A DNA stretch of 64,000 nt from UBA1413 sp964650525 (GCA_964650525.1 CAZYUA010000001.1:62001-126000), one strand, 5' to 3'; shown: positions 1 through 9,736, counted from the stretch's first letter. Numbers and translations are program-made. Notes: generated by a model from the sequence alone, not told the origin.

Positions 1-1188
1 ATGCTGATCGATATATTTTAAGGCCGAACTGATTTCCAGGCTGTTACTGCTGGGTCCGACCCGGATATAAAAAGCTTCGTCGAAACCTTTCTGTCTCAGG
101 AAGACGGGAGTGCCGGCTTTACGGCAGTTTACCCTGCAAACCGTGGCCGATCCCACCGGCTGAAGGGTGGTCCGGATCCACTCCACGGCTTCCTCGCCCA
201 GACAGGTCCGGATAAGGGTCCATAAATGGAGCAGAAACCGGTCGTTGTTTCCGAACTGGTCTGTTTCGATACCTTCGATGGTTCCGTCGTCACGTACCCC
301 GATCATCAGGTCTCCGCCTTCACTGTTAAGAAAGGCGCACAGTGTTTTCAGGGAAGCATGTTCGATGGCTGCACTTTTCAGGTTTTGACGGATATCCCAA
401 CGAAGGGTGCTTTTAAATTCCGTATGGCTGTCCTCGCCCCGCTGAATGAGCTCTTCAATGACCGTGGTCCTGTTTTCATTTCCGGAAAGCATCAGAAAAT
501 CGACAACAGACAAAGCATCGAAGACAATTTTTTCACGCAGGTCGTCATACACGCTTTTGATGGTTAGTTCTCTCCGGGGCTTTTCCCTGCTGAGGGTTTC
601 CTTCATTTTCAGGCATAATAGTCCGGCGACATACTCTGAGAAAGAGAGAAACCCATCGAGCAGCAGGCAGTGAATCATGAGGCCTGTGTCATATTCGGCA
701 AACAGGGAGCCCAGAGCTGCCTGCTTTTCGGGGTTGTAATCCCTGATTGTCTGTAACAGCCAGTCCCCGGCATGTTGCGGCTCCGTTTTTCCGGCGAGGA
801 AGTTGTGCACAGCCGACACCAGTGAGGAGGAATTAATAAAGAGGAAGTCGGCGGTGCGGGGGTCTTCCGTCAGTGTGCCTGCAGCCAGCAAATAGGGAGC
901 AACCGGTCTTCCCGGCAGTAGAGGGTCCTTGCCGGTTTCCTCGTCTCCTAAACATCCGCAGAGAGTACCGGGGGTTTTCCTGCTGTCAGCACAATTTTCC
1001 AGCAGCCGGAGCAGGGTAACCCTTCCGGGCTGGGGAAACAGGGACTGGTTGATACAAAGTCTCAACAAGCGGGCATTCGCATGCGAAACCTCATTCCCGG
1101 CAGGGGTTAGGTGAGGTTTCCCCCCCGCATACAGCACAAAATCGTCCTCCCGCATCACAATGTCGAAGGCTGAGTCCATAGCAATCAT
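1..1188 (-). CDS. AlbA_2 (Schlafen-type) domain protein, 3' end cut by window edge
   Basis: The reading frame stays open from an ATG at 1188 (second in-frame ATG at 1179) to base 1, so about 396 residues are visible and the C-terminus is missing. The first ~240 residues match nothing I recognise and contain a Cys pair (CGC) near residue 77. From about residue 245 the pattern E-D-S-H-T-E-F-K-S-T followed by A-F-L-N-S-E-G-G-D-L-M-I-G-V-R-D-D-G is the AlbA_2 signature (PF04326), a domain found in putative nucleic-acid-binding regulators and in Schlafen-related proteins. An AGAAGGA stretch about 15 nt upstream favours the 1188 start. The gene lies 111 bp downstream of the ABC fusion on the same strand, so it may be co-transcribed. 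The domain is certain; the cellular role is unknown. Confidence 0.8.
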   Translation of the reverse strand, partial: MIAMDSAFDIVMREDDFVLYAGGKPHLTPAGNEVSHANARLLRLCINQSLFPQPGRVTLLRLLENCADSRKTPGTLCGCLGDEETGKDPLLPGRPVAPYLLAAGTLTEDPRTADFLFINSSSLVSAVHNFLAGKTEPQHAGDWLLQTIRDYNPEKQAALGSLFAEYDTGLMIHCLLLDGFLSFSEYVAGLLCLKMKETLSREKPRRELTIKSVYDDLREKIVFDALSVVDFLMLSGNENRTTVIEELIQRGEDSHTEFKSTLRWDIRQNLKSAAIEHASLKTLCAFLNSEGGDLMIGVRDDGTIEGIETDQFGNNDRFLLHLWTLIRTCLGEEAVEWIRTTLQPVGSATVCRVNCRKAGTPVFLRQKGFDEAFYIRVGPSSNSLEISSALKYIDQH

Positions 1189-1299
1189 CCGGATAGTTAT
1201 TTTTCCTTCTGAACAGGTTCCATCGTTGGCTGATCATTTCCGGTCAGGGTTGCTTATCGCCTGCATGCTGGTTCCGTCATCCGGTTAGAAGCCTGCCCT

Positions 1300-4200
1300 T
1301 CAGCGGGCATGGTTTGGTTTTTTGGGTTTTACAGGCAGACGCGACGGCAGCGACAAGAGCTTGCGCAACCCATCGTAATGAAGGGCTGCGTACAGACAAA
1401 CGGATAACAGCCCGATAACAGCCACATTAAACCAGAGGGTGTTGATGGCCATTCCCCCCACCTGTTTGCAGGCGGCCAGGAAATGGGCCTTTCCGTATCT
1501 GTAATCAGGCAGCTTGTAAATGGGTGCTACCTTTTGCATGATCCCCCCTGGGGTATAGCGAAAAAAGGTTTTGGTTTCGGAATTCAGGACCAGGGTTTCC
1601 AGCGATTTGTTGTGGTATTTCATTTTGTTGTCGTATAACCACTGGCTGCCATGCTCCTTCCGGATCTGGCCGATCAGGCGGTCTTTGCCGTCCTGGGTCT
1701 CGAGGTACCGGTCGTTGTAGAATTGTTTCAACCGGGTAAGGTGAATTTTTGCCGAGTCGGCAACAGCGTCGTTGAATTGTGCGGGCGTCAGCTGCTCCGT
1801 AAAAGGGAAAGGGGGTAAAACCCGGTAGTCATCCAGCTTGCTAATCTCATTACGGATGATACGCAGTTTGGAGGAGAGGGAATCGGCGGGTTTATCAAGG
1901 TTTTGCCAGCCTTTGACCAGGTCGGTCTGCCCGGTCAGTTCGGTGATCAGAATATCGGTGATAAAGCGTGCCCGGGCCATTTCTGCTTCCATCTCGAAAA
2001 ATTGCGCCATATACCGGTTATTCCGGAACTGTTCCACGGCCAGGGCTTCGAAGGCCCACCGGGAAACCATCAGGTCACCGACAAGCGGCGTGGCATCCCG
2101 GGTGGCATTTTTGTCCTGCAGGTCATCAAACTTCACGATTACCCCGCATAGGAGGATCTGAGGGATCAGCAACAGGGGTATCAGGATATAGATGGTAACC
2201 ACCGAATCGAAAGCAGATGAAATGTTCAATCCCAGGAGGTTGGAGAATACAGCCACGGAAAACAGCACCAGCCAGTACGCCAGGTTCATGCCGTGGATGC
2301 CCAGGATCAGGTTCCCCACCAGTACGAAGCTGAACGCCTGGAAAGCTGAAAGAAGAACCAGGAACAGCAATTTGGCGTTCAGATAACTGAAGCGGCTCAG
2401 ATTAAGAAATGATTCCCGCTGCAGGATCTTCCGGTCCTTGACGATCTCTTCGGCACTGACGCTCATGCCCATGAAGAGCATGACCACTATGGCCATGAAC
2501 AGATAGGAAATCAGGCTTTTATTTTCAAAAAACAGATAAGCATTCCCTTCAGAGAACCGGGTGAAGTACGCCACAATGGCGGCCAGAACGGGCGCTTCCA
2601 GGAGGTTGATAAGCACATACTGCCGGTCGGTGACTTTGGTGCGGAGGTTACGGGAAAAGAAAATCAGAAACTGCTTCCATAGTCCTGGCTTTTGTGACTC
2701 CGAAGGGGGAAGGGCCCCGCTGACCGGGTCTGTTTTCTGTGGTTGGATTTCCTGTCTCTCGCGGAATTTGGAATACCAGAATTGGGGTGAAAACCGGCGT
2801 TCAGTGGTAAAGTTTCCGGAACTGTCGATTTGTTTGGTTTCCACAATTTCAAGGACCTGTTCCGGGTTTACATGGCCGCAGGCGGCGCACTCACAGATTT
2901 CGGCATTAACATGGTTCACCTCTCTTTTGAAATAGATGATGGCATCCAGGGGATTCCCGGCGTAAATGGGCCTGCCCCCCTTGTCCATGATCCACAGTTT
3001 GTCGAACAGTTTGAACAACACCGACGAAGGCTGGTGTATGTTCACAATAACGAGTTTTCCTTGTCTGGCCTGGTGTTTTAACAAAAGCATCACCTTTTCG
3101 GAATCGGTGGACGAGAGCCCCGAGGTGGGCTCATCCACAAACAGAATGGAGGGCTCCCGGATCAGCTCCAGCGCCACATTTAACCTTTTCCGCTGGCCCC
3201 CGCTGATGACCTTCTTCAGAGGGCTCCCCACCTTCATGTCTTTGAAGGGATAAAGTTCCATTTCATTCAATATCCGGGTGACCTTCCGGCTGATTTCCGC
3301 TTCGGTATGGCGGCTGAAGCAGAGGCGGGCACAGTAGTGGAGATTCTCCCAAACGGTGAGCTCCTCAAACAGCAGATCGTCCTGGGGTACATACCCGATC
3401 TGCCCTTCGGTTTCTTTCCGGTGGATGTGAATGTCGTACTGGTTGATGGTAATAGTGCCCTTTTGCGGGATGATATTTCCGTTGAGAATATTCAGGAGCG
3501 TGGATTTGCCGACGCCGCTGCCGCCCATGACAGCAATCAGCTGGCCCGACTTTTCGGAAAAGTCAAACCGGTACAGGCCGTGATCGCTGTTTGTAAACCG
3601 GAACTCGAGGCCGTGGCCGGCAAACGTGAATGGGTGGGTAATCTCCCTGTCTACAAATGCAGAAGCAATATCGGTATAGTAAATGGGGGCTATCCGCGGG
3701 CCGCGGATGATGCCTCCCTCCTTCAAAGCATAAAAACGACCCGGAAGGATCGGATTTCCCTCAAGAGATAAATCCTCCTGTCCGCTGAAAAGGAAAAGAA
3801 AATGACGTATCAGGGAAGATTGCAAAAACAGGATCTCCCCGTCCAGTTTTTTTTCGCAAAGGTGTTTCCGCGTCTCTCCGGGTAAAGGTTCCCGGTTGTC
3901 GATGACCAGGAAACCTGACTGACCGGCCTCCTCTTCCGGCGTTCGGAAAATAAAGCTTCTGAACTTTTGTTCTTCGGTTTTTTCAATTTCAAATACCCCG
4001 GCTACCGTACTGATCAAACCCGTCGCCTTTCTGATGTTCCCGTTCCCGGCGAGCTCCAGGAAACGGAGAAAGACCATTACCTGCTCCTCTTTTTCCAGCC
4101 TTCCCCTGATGTGGTTGCAGATTTTCAGGGCCTCCTCGTTCATGTCGAGCGGGAAGGCAGGTTCGCCCTCCACCCCGTAGAGGTCGAGCAGTTCTGCAAA

Positions 4201-4350
4201 CAAATCCAGATACTCCCCCGGGGAGGAGATACCAAGATGTACCTGGAGATAGAGGGTAAAATTGCGTATGGCCTCTTCCTTATGCGAATCACTGACTGCA
4301 GAGAAAAGGGCAAACAGGTTGATCAGGGCCTGAAGCGTGGTTTCATTCAT
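1300..4350 (-). CDS. ABCG-like transporter, ATPase-permease fusion with N-terminal helical domain
   Basis: 1016 residues. Residues 1-130 are helical and resemble a TerB-like module (weak call). The nucleotide-binding domain has Walker A GGSGVGKST at about 276-284, signature ISGGQRKR at about 382-389 and Walker B LFVDEP at about 403-408. A short Cys cluster (CECAACG) follows near 490. The second half holds an ABC-2 type membrane domain with about six hydrophobic segments, five between about 590 and 760 and the last near 975-1000, separated by a large soluble loop. ATPase-before-permease order is that of the ABCG/White family; such long fusions occur widely in Bacteroidota, and their substrate is not established. 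It starts 39 bp after the lipoprotein gene at 4390-5238, so the two probably form an operon. Confidence 0.88.
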   Translation of the reverse strand: MNETTLQALINLFALFSAVSDSHKEEAIRNFTLYLQVHLGISSPGEYLDLFAELLDLYGVEGEPAFPLDMNEEALKICNHIRGRLEKEEQVMVFLRFLELAGNGNIRKATGLISTVAGVFEIEKTEEQKFRSFIFRTPEEEAGQSGFLVIDNREPLPGETRKHLCEKKLDGEILFLQSSLIRHFLFLFSGQEDLSLEGNPILPGRFYALKEGGIIRGPRIAPIYYTDIASAFVDREITHPFTFAGHGLEFRFTNSDHGLYRFDFSEKSGQLIAVMGGSGVGKSTLLNILNGNIIPQKGTITINQYDIHIHRKETEGQIGYVPQDDLLFEELTVWENLHYCARLCFSRHTEAEISRKVTRILNEMELYPFKDMKVGSPLKKVISGGQRKRLNVALELIREPSILFVDEPTSGLSSTDSEKVMLLLKHQARQGKLVIVNIHQPSSVLFKLFDKLWIMDKGGRPIYAGNPLDAIIYFKREVNHVNAEICECAACGHVNPEQVLEIVETKQIDSSGNFTTERRFSPQFWYSKFRERQEIQPQKTDPVSGALPPSESQKPGLWKQFLIFFSRNLRTKVTDRQYVLINLLEAPVLAAIVAYFTRFSEGNAYLFFENKSLISYLFMAIVVMLFMGMSVSAEEIVKDRKILQRESFLNLSRFSYLNAKLLFLVLLSAFQAFSFVLVGNLILGIHGMNLAYWLVLFSVAVFSNLLGLNISSAFDSVVTIYILIPLLLIPQILLCGVIVKFDDLQDKNATRDATPLVGDLMVSRWAFEALAVEQFRNNRYMAQFFEMEAEMARARFITDILITELTGQTDLVKGWQNLDKPADSLSSKLRIIRNEISKLDDYRVLPPFPFTEQLTPAQFNDAVADSAKIHLTRLKQFYNDRYLETQDGKDRLIGQIRKEHGSQWLYDNKMKYHNKSLETLVLNSETKTFFRYTPGGIMQKVAPIYKLPDYRYGKAHFLAACKQVGGMAINTLWFNVAVIGLLSVCLYAALHYDGLRKLLSLPSRLPVKPKKPNHAR

Positions 4351-4389
4351 GCACGGTAATCATTACCGGCCCGGAATTATGGCCTGATT

Positions 4390-5238
4390 TTACTGGAGAA
4401 TGTGACCCCTGGCCTTCGTAATCAGGGGAACGATGGCGTCCAGATCCTCCTTACTGATCGAACTCCGCTCCTCAAAAAACTTTATTACCGGTTCGATGGT
4501 TTCGTAGTAGGGTTTGACATTTTCATCTCCCGACATGACTTCCATAAGCGACTTCAGCATTTGGACCCTTTCATTCTGGTTGTTCATCACCTCCAGCAGT
4601 TTCTTATTATCTCTGGCTAACAGAGCCATCTGGCTTAATACATGCAAAGCTTCTATGTTGGCCCCAATGGTCGAAAGGGCATAAAAATCGGCATGTTCCC
4701 CGGTTTGCAGATATTGATGCATGTCGTTAGAGTACTGGGTTACCAATGCGTCAAGCGAGTCGGTGTTGGTTTTGTTTTTTTCAATCCTGTCGGTATACTG
4801 TTTGGCAAACGAAAAATCATCCTGGAGACCCAGTTCCCCGATCAGCCGGTTAACATTATCCCTTGCCTGGATGACCACATCGCTCCGGTTGTATACGGAA
4901 GCATATTTGCTGTCAAATCCGTACAATCCTGCACCGATGGCCTTCTGAGCAGAAGTCATCATCTTTTCCACATCGGCCAACGGTACCGACAAATCGAAAA
5001 TATAGGAGGCTCCCGCTTCGTTCAGAAGGCTCACCACTTCCATGGCATCCGGGGCTTTCTGAATGATTTCAACAATCTGGTCCTTGACCTTCACCGCATC
5101 GAAAATCTCCACTTCCACAGAGGCCTCTTTGCCATCCGTTGTTGTTCCTTTTTTCTCCTTGCCGGTTCTGTTGCAGCCAGAGATGATCAGTGACAAAAGA
5201 ATCGCTGAGATCAAAAATCGAAATAAACACTTGTTCAT
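4390..5238 (-). CDS. Lipoprotein of unknown function upstream of ABC transporter
   Basis: 282 residues. The N-terminus has Lys/Arg, a hydrophobic stretch and the lipobox I-S-G-C with Cys at about 22, so it should be lipidated and anchored in the inner or outer membrane. The mature part is acidic and almost entirely helical. A conspicuous segment near residues 100-118 reads G-L-Y-G-F-D-S-K-Y-A-S-V-Y-N-R; I have an impression of similar unnamed Bacteroidota lipoproteins but cannot confirm it. The 39-bp spacing to the ABC transporter gene suggests it is an accessory protein of that system. Function unknown. Confidence 0.8.
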   Translation of the reverse strand: MNKCLFRFLISAILLSLIISGCNRTGKEKKGTTTDGKEASVEVEIFDAVKVKDQIVEIIQKAPDAMEVVSLLNEAGASYIFDLSVPLADVEKMMTSAQKAIGAGLYGFDSKYASVYNRSDVVIQARDNVNRLIGELGLQDDFSFAKQYTDRIEKNKTNTDSLDALVTQYSNDMHQYLQTGEHADFYALSTIGANIEALHVLSQMALLARDNKKLLEVMNNQNERVQMLKSLMEVMSGDENVKPYYETIEPVIKFFEERSSISKEDLDAIVPLITKARGHILQ

Positions 5239-5579
5239 AAGTAATTGATTTAATGTTGATTATATTGTATTCATAGATAAATCGATCGAATGATATTTCC
5301 GATGACCGGGTGCAACCGGAATTTTGTCAGATTTTGCCTGTCATGGATATTTGCTGATACTCCGGCACCCTTTTCATCCCGGATTTTCAAAATTAGAAAT
5401 AATTTAATAAAATTTTTTACAATCTTTCAGAAATTAAATTTCCGGAAGTTCAGACCGAAAAATGGTGCTGCAGGCTTTACCTGTCGCGGTATGCATAAGG
5501 GGAAAATCAGAGGAGAGGGTTTACAATATGCCTGCGGGGAAAAAGAGCGGGTATTCCCGGCCGGGGGTTCGTCCTTGGG
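5239..5579. other. Intergenic region, 341 bp
   Basis: AT-rich in the middle (about 5390-5450) and without a convincing gene; a 97-codon open frame on plus (5290-5583) has no family resemblance. On minus, TAATTTTG at 5395-5388 fits the Bacteroidota -7 element and could drive the lipoprotein gene, but there is no TTTG at the right distance upstream. Confidence 0.4.
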
Positions 5580-8525
5580 TTAATCGCCCAGCAATTTGAG
5601 GGAGAACATCAGCTGGTGCTGGTTTTTCATTCCTTTTTCCGTTTTCAGGGCATAGCCTGCCGACCAGGTAGTTTTCAGGTAGGAAGCCAGTACCAGCTGA
5701 ATATCCAGCTGGCCTCCGAAGTTTACGAGGTTTCTGATCTGATCGCGCCGGTCGTAATCGGTGAGCAGGTGTGTTGCGAACAATGAGGTCCGGAGAAAGG
5801 TGGGGTAGAGCCAGCTCAGACCCACGCCTCTCAGCCGCAGGGGCTTCAGGTTCAGTTCTCCCATCGTCTTTACATAATGGTAAGCAGGAATTTCATCAAT
5901 TTCTGCACCGGGGAATGCCAGGGATTTCCGGTATTGTTCCGGGGGTTGCCAGTCGATGGTATTATTGCGGAATCCTCCGAAGTAGAACCGGGACAACGCT
6001 GAAGAACGGTCTCCCAGCGAAAAACCGGTGCTGTTGCGGATCCAGAAGCTGGTGTTCCGGATTCCGGGAATGAGAAATCCCACTGAGTTGTTTGAAACAA
6101 CGGAGGGGTACAAATGCTTTTTTGCCAGTATTCCATCCGCAACCACTTCCAGGCGGTAACCTTTTTCATAGTCAACAGCCCCCAGGGTTTTCCGCAGTTT
6201 TTCAATGCCGAATTCCGATGAGGCCATCTGGAAACTGCGGATCGGGGATGTGATATTCTGGTACTGGGGTAAGACTTCCAGATCGCCATAGGTGGCGACG
6301 CCGATTTCGTAATTTGTTTTAAAGGGGTTTCTCAGCGAACGGGTTCTGCTGAAGTTGATACCGGCCGTATATCCGGCACGGCTCCGGCGGGTGGGGCCAA
6401 AGAGGTCGTAAAAATCGGTTTTATTGTAAGAGGCAAAGAAATTCCAGTTCAGATATTGCCAGTCCAGTTGGGCGTGGATTTTTTGTTTGGTTTTGTAGTG
6501 GCTCCAGGGAGATCCGGCCAGGAAAAGGTTAAGGTTGCTGAATCCGGCAGGGTCGCGCCAGTTGAGGCGGTATCCCACGGCTATCGAATTCTTGAAGCCG
6601 GCGAGGTCGGGGTAGCCGCCTGCCAGCTTCATGTTTCGCAGAATGGTGTAGTTCCCTTCCCGGAGAAGGGTGGAGTCGCCGGCAGGGTTTTCTGCAGGGG
6701 GCAGCGACCAGGTTTCCACTTCGGGATCCCCCCGGTGGACCAGATTCCCGAGGTACGCAATGGAACTGGCATCCTCAAGTACTTGGATGGGTATTGTCCC
6801 GGGAATCATCCCGTCGCGGGTGAATTTCAATACCATGAGCGTGTCTTCATCAACCTGTACCGGCATGAAGAATCCCGTTTCGGTATTTGACAGCAAGCTG
6901 ATCTGTCCGGTTTCCACTTCCACCCGCCAGATATTGGAAACTCCTGTGTAGTAGGAGGTTCCGAACAGATACCGGTCGTCGGCAGAGAATTTGAACTGGG
7001 TAAGGGTATTGTCGTCGAAGTGGTGAAGGAGCCGGTGGTCTTTCCTGCCCTGGTCGAGTTCATCGAGGTTGAACAGCACCAGCGACTGTTCTCCCCTGAT
7101 GCCCGACAGACTGGCGGAGAGCAATTTACCACTGTGGGAAATGTCAAGGTCAAAAAGCGCTTTGCCAAAATCGGCGGTATACACGGGAAGTACCCGGGTA
7201 TAGGGCTCCGGTATCTTTACCAGGATAGAATACCCGTTATCATGACGGATGCCCCAGATGCTTCTGTCGGCAGCATTGAAAACCAGTTCACCAACCCGGG
7301 AATGAGCCAGCAGCCTCCGTTTTTTTCCGGTACCCGCATCGATTTCCACCAGACTGCGGAAGTTGCTGTTCTGTTCGGTAATATAGAGTTTGTTTCCGTT
7401 GGGATCGTATGCCAGGTGGGTGGAATAGTAAAGCAGGGGAGAATCCAGATCGCAGATTTTGCGGATTTTTCCGGTATTCCTGTCGATCTCAGCCACGCGG
7501 GATATATCGCCCGGATGGTTGATGGCTGCATAGAGTTTCCGGGTTTCGGGGTTGTACCCGTACCGGGAAACACTCCCCAATGCAGCTGGTGTTATTGGAT
7601 GAAAAGGTGTCAGGGGGTAACGGCTGATTTCCCTGATGTTTGAATGCTGGAATTCGTTTTCCCAGGTGATCCAGTTTTTCCAGGCTTGGTTCACCGTAAG
7701 TCCGTAAGTTTTGCGGAACTGGGAGGCATAGAAGGCTTTGCTGTCGTCGGTTCTTGTGTAAAAGGACTTCAAAGAGTCGGTGCCATAGTGGTGGGCAAGG
7801 TAAGCGACAAAGCGCGTGCCGTAAAGATAGGCATTTGCCCCAACCTGAAAGTCGATGACGCTGCCTTCGGTTTCCAGCCCTACCAGGGAGTAAACAGGCA
7901 GTTTCTCCGCGACGATGCTTCTGAAATACATTTCGTCGTAATAGCCCATGGCCCTGCCGAGGCCTCCCGACATCCAGGTCTCCATAAAGCAGGCAATCCC
8001 TTCATGGTACCAGCGGGGGGCATACCATCGGGGTACCGTGAGGTAGCTCCAGAGTGCCGACAGGGGAGCTTTTTCCGTACGCCTGACTTTTCCGAGCATC
8101 ATTTTTCTCCAGAACAGATCCTGGCGGTTGGCTTTGTCGGCCATGACCACGTGGGTCAGTTCATGGTTGAACAACCATTGGAACCGTTCATTGGAAGGCA
8201 CGATGCTGAATGCGAAGCTATAGGGCTCAATGCCGAGAAACACCTGGTTGATGGGCATAACAATAGCCCCGCCATGTCCGAAATCAGAAAAATCGTTCAG
8301 GATGATATTGGTTTTTGACGGCGGATAATCCCATAAAGTCCGGTGAAAATTCATGGCATTCCGGTAGGTTCCGGCTACATGGGGAACCAGGAAGGAGTAT
8401 CGTTTGCCGAAGTATACCAGGTCAAAATCGTCGGCCTGGTACAGATTTATATTTTGTGCATTTCCCCGGGGCAGAAATCCCGCAAGGAACAACACACACA
8501 GGAACAGGTATTTCCGGGTTTGCAT
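5580..8525 (-). CDS. Secreted HExxH metallopeptidase with beta-propeller and C-terminal barrel-like region
   Basis: 981 residues with a signal peptide ending near residue 23 (G-N-A-Q). Zinc-binding HELTH lies at 121-125, and a downstream H-E-G at 174-176 probably supplies the third ligand (Glu175), the gluzincin arrangement. Residues ~320-600 contain repeated blades of TolB/WD-like type (for example I-S-R-V-A-E-I-D-R-N-T-G-K and S-A-D-D-R-Y-L-F-G-T). Residues ~640-981 are rich in alternating aromatic strands and end in F-S-L-K-L-L-G-D, like an outer-membrane barrel. I infer a peptidase tethered to or inserted in the outer membrane; the substrate is unknown. It begins 6 bp after the repeat protein at 8532-9620, so the two are translated from one operon. 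Confidence 0.82.
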   Translation of the reverse strand: MQTRKYLFLCVLFLAGFLPRGNAQNINLYQADDFDLVYFGKRYSFLVPHVAGTYRNAMNFHRTLWDYPPSKTNIILNDFSDFGHGGAIVMPINQVFLGIEPYSFAFSIVPSNERFQWLFNHELTHVVMADKANRQDLFWRKMMLGKVRRTEKAPLSALWSYLTVPRWYAPRWYHEGIACFMETWMSGGLGRAMGYYDEMYFRSIVAEKLPVYSLVGLETEGSVIDFQVGANAYLYGTRFVAYLAHHYGTDSLKSFYTRTDDSKAFYASQFRKTYGLTVNQAWKNWITWENEFQHSNIREISRYPLTPFHPITPAALGSVSRYGYNPETRKLYAAINHPGDISRVAEIDRNTGKIRKICDLDSPLLYYSTHLAYDPNGNKLYITEQNSNFRSLVEIDAGTGKKRRLLAHSRVGELVFNAADRSIWGIRHDNGYSILVKIPEPYTRVLPVYTADFGKALFDLDISHSGKLLSASLSGIRGEQSLVLFNLDELDQGRKDHRLLHHFDDNTLTQFKFSADDRYLFGTSYYTGVSNIWRVEVETGQISLLSNTETGFFMPVQVDEDTLMVLKFTRDGMIPGTIPIQVLEDASSIAYLGNLVHRGDPEVETWSLPPAENPAGDSTLLREGNYTILRNMKLAGGYPDLAGFKNSIAVGYRLNWRDPAGFSNLNLFLAGSPWSHYKTKQKIHAQLDWQYLNWNFFASYNKTDFYDLFGPTRRSRAGYTAGINFSRTRSLRNPFKTNYEIGVATYGDLEVLPQYQNITSPIRSFQMASSEFGIEKLRKTLGAVDYEKGYRLEVVADGILAKKHLYPSVVSNNSVGFLIPGIRNTSFWIRNSTGFSLGDRSSALSRFYFGGFRNNTIDWQPPEQYRKSLAFPGAEIDEIPAYHYVKTMGELNLKPLRLRGVGLSWLYPTFLRTSLFATHLLTDYDRRDQIRNLVNFGGQLDIQLVLASYLKTTWSAGYALKTEKGMKNQHQLMFSLKLLGD

Positions 8526-8531
8526 CAGAAA

Positions 8532-9620
8532 TCAGGGGACAATAACCCCCAGTTTTTCCGCATTGCAGAACACTTCCAACCGACCGACATCGTCCAACAG
8601 GCCCAGTTTTTCGGCATTCAGGTTTAAATTCAGTTTTTCTGAATCGCCAACATATAAGCCCAGCTTTTCAGAATCAACCAGGTAACCGAGCTTTTCCTGA
8701 TCCCAGACCACACCCAGTTTCTCCAGATCCATCAAACCCACCGTTGCGTTTTCAACGTTGAGTTTTTCATTATCTGCTGCCACGTTGAGTTTTTCATTAT
8801 CTGTAAATACGCCCAGTTTTTCCATATCCAGGCATACAAGCAGCCTTTCCTGGTCGGGGACCAACAAACCCAGGGATTCCATGTCTTTGTTTACCTGATC
8901 CATAAGGGATGCTTCTGATCCGACTAATTGCAACAGTTCCGGTTTCGAACTTAAAAGTTCACGCTTATCGAGGTATTTAAGTCTTGGTTTGTCGTTTGAG
9001 ATAACCGCTGATTTTACCTGTGAGAGCAGCAGGAGGTCATGGGCTTTTTTCAATTCCGGGAATTGCCCTTGCTCGTGCGTCTTGAGAAAGCCGGCCAGTG
9101 CTACGGTATAGTCGATGACCTCCTGCCCGCGATAGTTGATCTGGGTGATGACATTGCCCGCATTGCTGATCAGGAGGCCTATGTTCTGCTGGTCTGTATC
9201 GGCAATATTTTGTAATGCGGAGATGGCAATCAGGATATCCTTCCGGGCTTCTTCCAGATAGAACTGTAACCGGTCGAGTGCGGCGATTTCGGAAGGAAAG
9301 CTGGCTGCAAATTCCGGTGTGGAACGGCCGGCATCCAGGGCTTTCCTGAGTTCATCCATCTGCCGGGTGCTGTTCAGATAATGAAAGGACAGATATTTTC
9401 TGTACTGGGTCAGCAGGACTTCGTTGCTCATCAATTCGTTGCGGAGTTCCAAGTCGTTTTCGGAAATCTTCACATTCCGGTAATTGTTAACTTTCCCGAT
9501 GGTCCCTGCAATTTTCGCTTCGTTGGCAGGGGGGAAATTTACCTGGCCCCCGATAATAAAGCCGACAATGAAACTGAGAAAAATGAATAACGCCATTAAT
9601 AGTTTACCGGACTTTTTCAT
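8532..9620 (-). CDS. Membrane-anchored protein with C-terminal nonapeptide E-K-L-[GN] repeats
   Basis: 362 residues. A single N-terminal hydrophobic segment (about 8-25) follows Lys-rich residues and likely anchors the protein with the rest outside the inner membrane. Residues ~55-245 are helical. From residue 247 to the end the sequence is a run of about 12 units of nine residues with consensus x-E-K-L-[GN]-hydrophobic-x-x-[DN]; units begin at 247, 257, 266, 275, 284, 299, 308, 317, 327, 336, 345 and 354, with one long unit (284-298). I do not recognise the family. It is the first gene of the pair with the metallopeptidase, which suggests a shared envelope role. Confidence 0.8.
   Translation of the reverse strand: MKKSGKLLMALFIFLSFIVGFIIGGQVNFPPANEAKIAGTIGKVNNYRNVKISENDLELRNELMSNEVLLTQYRKYLSFHYLNSTRQMDELRKALDAGRSTPEFAASFPSEIAALDRLQFYLEEARKDILIAISALQNIADTDQQNIGLLISNAGNVITQINYRGQEVIDYTVALAGFLKTHEQGQFPELKKAHDLLLLSQVKSAVISNDKPRLKYLDKRELLSSKPELLQLVGSEASLMDQVNKDMESLGLLVPDQERLLVCLDMEKLGVFTDNEKLNVAADNEKLNVENATVGLMDLEKLGVVWDQEKLGYLVDSEKLGLYVGDSEKLNLNLNAEKLGLLDDVGRLEVFCNAEKLGVIVP
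8535..8882 (-). repeat. 27-bp coding repeat (nonapeptide array)
   Basis: About 12 units of 27 bp encode the E-K-L-[GN] array at the C-terminus of the protein at 8532-9620. DNA copies are diverged (Lys-Leu codons vary; Gly and Asn alternate at position 5), so the array is maintained at protein level and is not a recent expansion. Confidence 0.85.
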
Positions 9621-9736
9621 AGTTGTATTGTTTTAGTTTATTGTAATTTCAGAATGCCCCATACTTTATGCCGAGGTTCGGCCCAGGGTTTCATATAATC
9701 TGACTAAAATAAAAAAAAATTAATTACATGATGGGA

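Noticed and set aside
5290..5583. 97-codon plus-strand frame in the intergenic region
   Set aside because: No signal peptide or domain, and base composition is uneven along it; likely chance.
7020..8318. Plus-strand frames of 207 and 224 codons
   Set aside because: Antisense to the metallopeptidase/propeller gene; no recognisable domain.
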